Below are positions 55,930 to 64,000 of a stretch of 64,000 bases of DNA, piece after piece (within the stretch, counting starts at the first letter, position 1; each line of letters begins with the position of its first letter). The notes below the pieces were generated by a model, which worked only from the letters and a program-made list of their open reading frames with translations, was not told the DNA's origin and ran no database searches. This DNA is from Paramarasmius palmivorus (taxonomy: Eukaryota > Basidiomycota > Agaricomycetes > Agaricales > Marasmiaceae), in assembly GCA_037176845.1 (NCBI GenBank), contig JAYKXP010000004.1:1165271-1229270 (forward strand), given 5' to 3'. Made by a program: the position numbers and the translations under genes.

Positions 55930-57560
55930 ACAATCAATCCTATCCAAAGAGACTAGATGAACTAGCTCTGTCCTATGGGTATCTTAAAGTTCTAATTTCA
56001 CAACTTTAGTTCAATATAGAGAAGGGCTTTTTAAAGGTTTTATTTTCCAAGTTATTTTCTAAGCACACGTCGCCTCTATTGTCAACAATAGAAGACAAGA
56101 ACTTTGCTATTGAGCACTAGGGCTACATATATAGTGGGGTAATTGCTTGAGAGCTTCCTAGCAGAAACTCTGCTGCTTATATACCTGCGGGCATACATAT
56201 TTTTACATATAAGTGAAAGTGGACATGATAAAGTAATAGTAACTATGCAGGAGACGAGAACAAGGAGAGGATTCTGTCCATATAAAGTATCTACCAGAAA
56301 AGGAAGGTTTGGGTATATATTGGTTGGAATTTGACATTATTTTGCAGGACTGCAAGTAATATTACTTTTTGGTTGCTAGGAAGTGGTGCGCAGAGGCGCT
56401 GTTCTGCATGGTGCATTTTGGATATCGGTGCTAGGACATAGTTATTCCGCTCAGAACTTGCTAGGAGTCTGACCTCAACCGAAACACTTCAGATTCATAT
56501 CTGAGGAAGGTAGGCTCTGCACCCGTATCATTCTATATTATATTTTCTATGTCCTAGGACAGGCCTGGAATAGAATCCTATCTGTTTCCTTGCTATAGGA
56601 CTATTTGTCCCTCACTAGCATCTGTACTAGCAGTAGGAATCCCAACTCAATGCTTGAGGGATATTCTGATCGATAGTGGAAAGCTATTAAGCCCCCATAT
56701 GGTCCTTGTATTGATGACCCAGTTACTTGGACATTTCTAATCCAAGTAACTTTGCTCTCGAAGGTGACTCGCACCTCCAGCTTCTACTGTATTTGATATA
56801 TAGCTCTGATTTATCCCCTAGGGTCCTTCTACGCTGTGGTAGTTGGTCCTTGTTCACTATCCCATCTCATATGTCCCATAGTGCACTTATAGTGTAGCCA
56901 TATGATCTACTAGGAAGTCTACAATGTACAGTAGTGTGTCCTTGTAAGGTTCCAGCCTGATAATAGGGTATGGATACAGTCTACAGGTTTTGACGCATAT
57001 CCTAGCGCAATAATATAGGGCTAATGACAACATCAACATCTATGTGTGCACAGCTAGTATTCTCTATGCAGTGCATGCCTATCTTATTCTTTGTCATATG
57101 CACACTACTAGGTTCCTAGCAGTGATACCAAGTCCATATAGTACTTAGTATGATGTACTAGTGTGATTCTGAACACAACAATTAGTGTCAAAACAACTGG
57201 CTTTCAGCAATTTTGTTCTGGTACCCTTACAACGCAGTAATGTATTGAGTCAGAAAAGTGTGCAAAATGCTTATGTCAGGTTGAACTTGCAAAATTTTTT
57301 GTCTCTCTCGCTTGTCTTTTCTTCCCTGTTATCACTTCCACTCACCCACTCAAAAGCAAGATTATGCCTTCAAGTCCTTTGCAGTTTCAGAGAGTACACT
57401 GGATGCATCGTAAACTGATAAGGGATAATGGCGAGATTGACAGCTCATCACCGTAATGACATCATTTCTTCACTCACCTGACACATCGCGTCGTGTCGTC
57501 AAAACCTACTTCCACCTAGTTATACCTACATTTCTGAGCTATTCTGCTATATTTTAACTT
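55930..57560. other. AT-rich spacer of the inverted repeat
   Basis: No recognisable gene. Numerous ctagga/cctag words occur between 56400 and 57200. CpG is very rare. Probably old, decayed repeat sequence. Confidence 0.4.
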
Positions 57561-57574
57561 CTAAAATACATAGA

Positions 57575-57705
57575 AGCCTAATCCCTATCCCTAACCCCTA
57601 ACCACGGGGTGTTCCCCCCCGCACCCCCCCTTATAAATATCTTCCCCTAACCCTTATTGTGGGGGCGTTCCCCCCCTGCACCCCCCCTCTAACCCCAAAC
57701 CCCTA
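57575..57705. repeat. Telomere-like CCCTAA words in a duplicated C-rich unit
   Basis: ccctatccctaacccctaacc is followed by a unit of the form cggggtgttccccccc-gcaccccccc. It recurs as ccctaaccc ... gggggcgttcccccc-tgcacccccc and then ctaaccccaaacccctaac. Telomere-type heptamers and C7 runs alternate. It could be an interstitial telomeric relic or simply a C-rich repeat family. Confidence 0.6.
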
Positions 57706-58318
57706 ACTGACGCTTTGCTGCGCTCAGCGTAGGGGAGCTAGGGGGCGCTTTGCGCAGTGGGACCGCTGCATGGTCATTGTAGTCTTGTACTTAGCCAAAT
57801 TTCTGCTTGATGGCTATGACATCACATGGCCTGCGGCCGGTGAGATAACTGATCTCAGCAAGTTCGAGTCACGAGTTTACGACGCATTGAGTGTCCCCTG
57901 GCAGTTTCAAGTCTCTCAAAGTTGCCTATCAGTTAGAACACTTTCAAGTCTTCAAGCTTCAAACTTGCAAATGTACTTGCAAGTGTAGTCTCCACAATAT
58001 TCCTGTCAAGACTGCAAACATCCCTTTGTCCCTTCAAGATGGCTTTCAAGACTGGCTGCTCTGTTCAAGGTCTGCCCTTCAGCTGTGTCATGACTACCCA
58101 AAACAAGTTTTCAAGATTCAACAACTATTAATGGCTGGTGATGGTTGGTTGGTATTGATACATGTGAGAAGTACCAAGGTTTGTTGTGCTATATACATTA
58201 TACTTAATGATATAATAATTAATGAGAAAATATTACATAATAACATTGAACCGTTTTTCTTTCCTGCCACATTATTCATCCTCTATGCCCCCAATCCACA
58301 ACTCATATACACACCATG

Positions 58319-58410
58319 ATAGCCCAAAGAAGAACCACTTTATTGGTGCAATTCAGGCAGGGATGAGTGTTGCAGAAGCTGCTGAAAAGGAGAATATTCT
58401 CATTACTTAA
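58319..58410 (+). pseudogene. Relic of a Tc1/mariner-type helix-turn-helix
   Basis: The plus strand reads SPKKNHFIGAIQAGMSVAEA followed by AEKENILIT and a stop. This resembles the N-terminal HTH of Tc1/mariner-type transposases (a G-x2-x-AGxSxxEAAxxxxI pattern). Nothing further downstream continues the family, so only a fragment remains, if the call is right. Confidence 0.35.
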
Positions 58411-59119
58411 TATACAGTGCCTAAAGTCATGTCACAGTTGTTGATTTGAGTATAAACAGTCCAAAATAAAACTTTTCCTTCTCCTTCTGTAGTGTAAGAG
58501 TGCCAGACATGAAACTATGATAAATTGAAAGGTAATACCTATAGGTATAAGGGATGTAAAGGGCTAAAGGTTTGGATGAGGTTGACTTTTGTTGGTGGAG
58601 AAAAAGTGAAACACTATGATGACATGTACTATATAAGGAAATAACACAGCCACAACATCAAATACCTTCTATCTCATTGCTCAATTAATGACATTCACAT
58701 CCATTTTGATGCTATTTGGAATTCTTTGACATCAGCAAAAACCATAAAAAATTATATCTAGAAATTGGGGCATATATCACCCACTGCCCAGTAGTTACAG
58801 GTAGCCAAAGGATGTAGCAGTAATATGAGCATGAAATAAGAATATATATTACACTTTATTATCGTAGTGTAGTGTTATTACACCCTTATTACCTTGCATT
58901 ACCGTAGTACAATGTTACTACCCTGTTATCACCACAGTTATACCACAGATATAGCACGTGTGATAACAGGGTAGTATAAGGATTATAACCCCACTACTAC
59001 AGTAATGTGGGGTAATATAATGATCTGACCATGTCCTAGTGCAGTATGAGGGCTAAAACTCGTAAAATCACACTACGGCAGTCGTGAATTATACTCAGTA
59101 TATTACAAGTAATGTTGAT

Positions 59120-60620
59120 AGGCGATAATACCACTTAGTTCGTGAAATCACTATACTAATACTAGTGGACAATGCTCTAGTGCTACAAGCGTCCTATAGA
59201 GGCGCGAGAAGTGCAGTACGCTGATCAAGAGGGCGATTACGTAGATAGCACTCCTGTAGTGCTAAGAGGGTATCATGTCTATAGTCGAAATCTAGGCCGA
59301 CACGGTATAGCTGCGTTTCGATCTGCCTTACTAAGGACGATTTGTATCTTTTTCAGGTTAAAACTACAGCACAACTGCGGAAAACAGCACCAAAACGGTC
59401 TTCTATAAAGCTCGCAAGCAAGGAGCTCAGCGCCAAAACGAGCTTCGCTACGATTGCTAAAGTGTACCCAACTGGTAAAACACGTCCAGAACCCACCAAG
59501 ACGAAAGTATAAAGTATCATAATAGGAGAAGTGTAGAGCAATACACAAAGCCAACAAATGGGTCTTTATCGCGACTCTCAAGTTCTTGTTGCAGTAGATT
59601 ACACTAGTCTTCTCAATAAGGCTAGGCCTACTTGGTAGATTCTGTCGAATAGCAATCTATTCGTACGTAACCCATACACGCGTACCGTGCAAGTGGGGGC
59701 GAATCCTCTGCGTTCCCCTGTACATTTGTGTCCTTTTTATTACTGCCCAGTGAATAATAAATAAAGTAATCTGAGTCGGATAACTGCGGAACCGACGGAC
59801 AAGAGATGACACAGGTCTGGCGAGAGATACACAGAAAATTCATCAAACATATCATCGTCTATATTGCGCAAATAGCTGACAAGCGAGTAGTAACACTCTG
59901 TTTAAGTACAGAGTTGACCTGGCCGCGGTTAGGCGTTTAGCCTTTATAAACTTTTCTTTTCCATGCGCAGCGCTTTTCCACAAGGAGGCCTGGCAGGGTC
60001 CTCCGAGCTCTCATCGTCAACCCGGTCTCCACATAACGCGCCTCTACATTTCTTATCCACTCCATTGGACGTGTTCCAATAAGGTATACGAGGGAATCCG
60101 CTTCGCCACCGTGAAACGGTTTGAAACAGCTTTGCCTCCGCTCCGATTCAATAGGTTCCACTTCGGCCGACAGGTCTCTAGACCCTTGCGTATCCGGCAT
60201 CGGTGATTTCGATCAGTTTCCCCCTCTGCCATCAGTCCCGAGTGATGCCCGAGCCAGTATAACTCTTCTGGGTGTATGAAGGGGTAAATTACTTGTAAGA
60301 ATCCCTTTGGTGCGTCCGGTAGGTGATCTAGGTGTAGTCCGTAGTGAATTCACTTAAGGACCTTCTCCTACAGTTTTCAGGAGGTGATTGTACTTCGACA
60401 ACCACTGGTAGAAGTAAAAGTGGTGGCCAGATACCCATGTGGGGCGTACCATGTACCAGGATCCACTAATATAACCACCTAAAACACCTTCCGTCCAATG
60501 ACTAGCTATTCAGGGCTCATAACTAGTCTTCTATAACCATTATGTGTTTATTGCAACAATAATAAAGTGCAAAACTAGCGTATTTGCGTTCGAAAAAGAA
60601 GTGATTAAAGTCAGGCGTAT
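59120..60620 (-). repeat. Right arm of the inverted repeat (CpG-retaining copy)
   Basis: This is the reverse complement of the left arm. It keeps an intact minus-strand ORF at 59937-60200 (87 aa: MPDTQGSRDLSAEVEPIESE ... WKRKVYKG) that is broken in the left copy. After it comes a TATA-like taataaaaagg (about 59734-59744, minus strand) and the same downstream blocks. The ORF is Arg/Glu-rich and looks like the tail of a retroelement polyprotein or a small accessory ORF, but I cannot name it. Ends approximate. Confidence 0.6.
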
Positions 60621-60624
60621 CATC

Positions 60625-61129
60625 TCCCCCAAACCAAAATGAAGGATTGTCCTCAATCCAGTGAATTCACTTGGATCTCAAGAACTAAGGCGCTTTACGC
60701 ACACGTGACGACCACCGGTTGTAAAGAGTAAATCCAGGGCTATCCATGGGTACTTACACACTCGTGAGGGGACAGGCATTGGGGGCGCGCAGATCAGCCA
60801 TCAAAGTTATCTCCGAAGGTTGCGTAACCGCTTAGATCGCCGTTTCGGGCTTGTGACCGATCAGGAGCGTCTAGTTCCCAAACCAGTTTTGCTTCTACCG
60901 CAAAGGCGGAGAAGTCCCTCCATTGCCTTCTAGAGTAGGCCAAACTCTAAATGTGATATGAGTTGAGACATATAAGTCGTTGGGTCGGGTACTTAGTGAA
61001 TTTTCATTCTTTCTTTCCCCCCACCACACAGTCCGATCCAAGGTATGCTATCCCCTGTTTCTTTCCATGCAGCTCCCCCTACAACCTGCTAACTCGTGAT
61101 TATAGTCTATTTCACATCCACTCTCAATT
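60625..61129. other. 5' flank of the terminal gene
   Basis: Contains an AGTGAATTCACT palindrome at 60660-60671 and pyrimidine-rich tracts before the start codon at 61130. Probable promoter; no other gene. Confidence 0.4.
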
Positions 61130-63479
61130 ATGGACGCCTCAAAAAGTCGACGACTGGACGATCTCTCAATCTCTCGCATCTTTCAAGAGATAGAGCGGGT
61201 CCACCCATTAATCAACAACATTTATCAAGTTTCTGCCTCCAAAGACAAGTCTTCACTGGAGACACATTTCTTGCACGCCGGAATCTCCGTGGTGAGTCTC
61301 CACGCGCTTCTTTCTTTCTTTTCTTTTTGCTAACCGTGGCTGTTTATAGGCGTCTCTCCACCAATTCCACAATTACAAAGCTTTCCCCAGGGAGGCTATG
61401 GAAGTACTCGTGACACTGGCGCATTTGGCGTCTACAGTCGGATCCTCCCTTCCTGGCATCGCAGCTTTAACCAGCTACCTTCCTAACGCCAACCTGATCG
61501 AACAGTGGAAGAGAAAATACGACATCCAGGTGCGTATTTCTTTTTATTCTTTCTTTTAATGTCTTATTGACGATTTCTATTAGGTTCTGCCATCCGGATT
61601 CCATCTCCCCTCGGCTGGTTACTTCAATAACAAGTACGCCGGCAAAGACGTTCACCAAGACGACGATTCGCTACTTTCCAGGCCAGCCGGTAAATCGACT
61701 CCAGTCACACCACCAATCCCCGTGCTTACTACGCAAACTTCAGCTATGCCCGGACCACGCACCAAGCAGGTCATTAGGGACAGCAAAGGTCGTAGAATCA
61801 TTCCACACCAGGACGATAGCGACGACAACGACAACGACGAGGACGACGAGGAGGACGCCGAGGAGGACGCCAGTGGCGACGAGAACGATGAACTCGAGGA
61901 CGATCAGGAAAGCTCAGGCTATCAGCCGAGTACCTCCACCAAAAAGTCCATTTCTGCTCGTACCACTCGTTCCGCTTCGCGAGCGTTCCCTCAACCTGTG
62001 CCCGTAAACGCTGAGCTTCGCAAACGCAAAGCTGAACGCTTGCCAACCGTAAGTTTCATCTTAGTTTTTCTTTGTTTCCTCTAGCTCACTACCCTTTAAC
62101 AGTTGCCTTCGCATCCTCAGACCGTTTCCGCCTCTCGTCCTATCAAGAAGGAGAAGATGGTGGCTGAGTCCAAACACAAGCCTGCCGACTCTACTGTCCG
62201 GGTCCGATCCGGTCCCAAGCCTGTAGATCCGGTCTCGTCTGTGTCGACTAAGTCGGTCACTGTTAAGGTGTGTATCCTATCTATCTTCTAAGTGATTTCA
62301 CTTCCCTAATAGCTTCCTTTCTAGCGTCGTCGTTCAGATCAGGTAAGCCTTTCTCTTCCCAACACTGACGAATCTTCCGACGATTTGGGTCAGCCAAAGG
62401 TGCGTGATTTCACCCTTGCTCCTTTTATTTCAGTTACTAATCCGTGTGTTTTATACCTTATTTAGGTTGGTCCCGCTTCTCGCGTCAGGCCTTCCATCTC
62501 TGAAGCCGATTTGGAGGATTCCTCATCCGACGACTACAAGGATGGGTCTGATCACGATGTTCGAACCTTCCAAGGTAAAGTGTCACTCCCCTATTTCGAA
62601 GCTGGGTAGCTTTACTAACTGTCTCTTTTAGAAGGTCAAGACTTCTCAGTGATGCTGCCAACCAACGGCAGAGTATCACTAGTTCTGTTTCCTTCCTGTT
62701 CCTAGGTTTATTAACCTGTCGTTTACTAGGTGTCGGCTCCTTCCACCTCCTCTGGTCCTCGTACCAAGAGTGTTAGCAAGGGCAAGTCCCAAGGCCGTCG
62801 AGAGCGGAATACCCTCGTAAGTGATATAGGTTCATTCTCAAGTGATTTTTACTTTAATAACCACCTTCCTTTCTTAGGAGATCGAGGACGACGACGACGA
62901 CGACAAGGCAGAGCCCTATCCAGCGCACCCTGTCTCAATCTAGACAACGTGGGACTTGGAGGTTCTGGTCATGAAGCCGCAAACGTGGCGTCGGTCCCTC
63001 GTGAAGATCCTTTGATCATCGACCGTTACACAACAACATGTTGGGGCGTCGAGAACATGTTCAAAACCTCAAGAGTAAGTGAATTCACTCTCTTCGTTCT
63101 ATACTTTTGTTCCTAACCAGTGATCTCACTTAGAGCTCAACTACATGCTGCACGTCAACAGCGAGCAGACTTGTGCTTCTGGGTCAGGGTCCTGACTGCC
63201 TTGACAGCTCAACCCCTCGTAAGTGGTTCCTTAGTGATACTCACTTAAGTTAATAAGCTTCTAATTGTTTCTTTCTTTTCCCACAGGGACGTCCGTCAAA
63301 CTGCGAGAAAACACCACTGCACTCAGTGCGACAACCTCAGACAGAGGTGCAAGCCTGCAGCCGGTGCTAGCATCAAGTGCGCTCCTTGTCGTCAAACCTT
63401 CGAAACGATGCTCTTTCTCCACTGGTGGTGGGATTATATTAAGAGCAATGGTCAAGGCTTCGGCGAGGGATTGGACTAG
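61130..63479 (+). CDS. Acidic low-complexity protein with C-terminal cysteine cluster, many introns, 3' half frameshifted
   Basis: From the ATG at 61130 (MDASKSRRLDDLSISRIFQE) seven or eight exons join cleanly with 45-70 nt GT-AG introns to about 62,930. The product has a helical N-terminus (VTLAHLASTVGSSLPGIAAL), an Asp/Glu run (DDNDNDEDDEEDAEED), basic Ser/Lys segments and a second Asp run. Beyond 62,930 the frame breaks: LNLDNVGLGGSGHEAANVAS, AQLHAARQQRADLCFWVRVL and the cysteine cluster HCTQCDNLRQRCKPAAGASI (then KCAPCRQ) lie in frames that do not connect by the obvious introns. The cluster C-x2-C-x6-C...C-x2-C recalls a Zn2Cys6-like finger. I take this as a member of a repeated fungal family with a decaying or mis-assembled 3' half. 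Stop of the last frame at 63477-63479. Confidence 0.55.
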
Positions 63480-64000
63480 ATCCCCATGGGGTACTACGTT
63501 TACTAGATCTATTCAACTTCCTATGTCCGGTTCCTAATATCTGTAGTTTTTAATCGGTTGATTTAGGTCTCCTTTTCCAGGCTTAATCAGTATATTTGGA
63601 ATGCGATGCGCAGAGTTCGACAGCTGTGAATCGACCAGAATTAGTCAGCAAGCCTACCCTACCGTTCTGGCGTCGAGATTCGAGAAGCGCGTCTGCAAAG
63701 AGCGGTCAACATCTCCTATGGTGAATTGAGTGGATCTCTGCCGACCCCATCGCATACCTTCTCCAAACACTTGTTTTCGGGAAACACGACTATTCTCCAC
63801 CTGCTAGCGACTTCGGAAATCCAGAAGGTCTCGACTGCGGTCGAAAGCCTAGGACGATGGCGAGACGGAAGCTCTGTCCTTACTTCACCAACGAGGAACT
63901 GGTAGTTTTTTTTTTTCGGTTCGTTCCTTTCTGGCCCCGATCCCGCTTACATGACGTCCATGGAAGCCCTGCGTTGTACTAGTCAAGAACACCACGATCG
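63480..64000 (+). other. Downstream sequence, possible continuation of the terminal gene
   Basis: Open stretches such as ISYGELSGSLPTPSHTFSKH and RKLCPYFTNEEL are suggestive of degraded coding sequence, but no frame runs through and no splice chain is convincing. A T10 run is at about 63907. The window ends here. Confidence 0.3.

Noticed and set aside
53860..60620. A single giant TIR transposon with 1.6 kb arms
   Set aside because: The arms carry promoter-like and 3' ORF features of an LTR-type element, differ strongly in decay, and no transposase fitting such an element lies between them; two independent inverted insertions are simpler.
1..64000. CRISPR arrays, prophage, bacterial operons or biosynthetic clusters
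   Set aside because: No regularly spaced direct repeats with unique spacers, no bacterial-type genes, and the metabolic genes present (ARO2, ALG1) are isolated housekeeping genes.

Overview
The window reads as nuclear DNA of a filamentous basidiomycete, most likely an Agaricomycete. The genes are split by many 45-90 nt introns with GT(A/G)NGT donors, intergenic gaps are short, and the protein content (fungal ARO2, a Snf2/Sth1 remodeller with bromodomain, KU80, GET3, SRP68, NFU1, ALG1, MDV1, a DUF7704-type membrane protein) fits. Transposable elements of types common in mushroom genomes follow. Nothing bacterial, mitochondrial or CRISPR-like is present.

Region 1 (1-37.8 kb) is ordinary gene-dense euchromatin. 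In order it holds: the 5' end of a secreted Asn/Gly/Gln-repeat protein (-); a small disordered protein (-); chorismate synthase (+); a small Ser-rich protein with a possible C-terminal membrane segment (-); a CofD/UPF0052-like protein (-); a six-exon DUF7704-like membrane protein (+); a 1,897-residue coiled-coil protein (+); a SWI/SNF-RSC ATPase (-); KU80 (+); GET3 (-); SRP68 (+); NFU1 (-); ALG1 (+); a disordered 1,080-residue protein (-); and the mitochondrial fission adaptor MDV1 (+). Neighbours are mostly divergent or convergent pairs. NFU1 and ALG1 start only 27 bp apart. GET3 and SRP68 (both ER protein targeting) and ALG1 (ER glycosylation) lie close together, but I see no operon-like logic. 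Three introns in this region are best explained as GC-AG.

Region 2 (about 38-61 kb) is a repeat-rich island that begins abruptly after MDV1. It contains a 0.55 kb TIR element with a 45-nt internal palindrome. A complete 4.35 kb Ty1/copia-type LTR element carries one intact 1,163-codon gag-protease ORF but no integrase, RT or RNase H. It has 317-bp LTRs, a CATGC target duplication, a candidate half-tRNA primer site and a polypurine tract, and it sits inside an older ORF. A 651-bp hAT-type MITE has a perfect 8-bp target duplication. There is a tRNA-like sequence, a DDE_1-type transposase pseudogene whose stops and lost catalytic residue look like C:G to T:A changes, a hAT transposase pseudogene, two inverted ~1.6 kb copies of a TE terminus (one CpG-depleted), and smaller tandem and telomere-like repeats.

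Region 3 (61-64 kb) holds a many-intron, acidic, low-complexity gene ending in a cysteine cluster. Its 3' half needs frameshifts, so it may be a decaying member of a repeated family.

Exon coordinates were worked out by hand from splice motifs and reading frame. They are solid where the family is recognisable and tentative elsewhere. I did not find a convincing new multi-gene system; the most original items are the protease-bearing gag-only LTR element, the 8-nt exon, the GC-AG introns, and the mutational decay pattern in the repeats.
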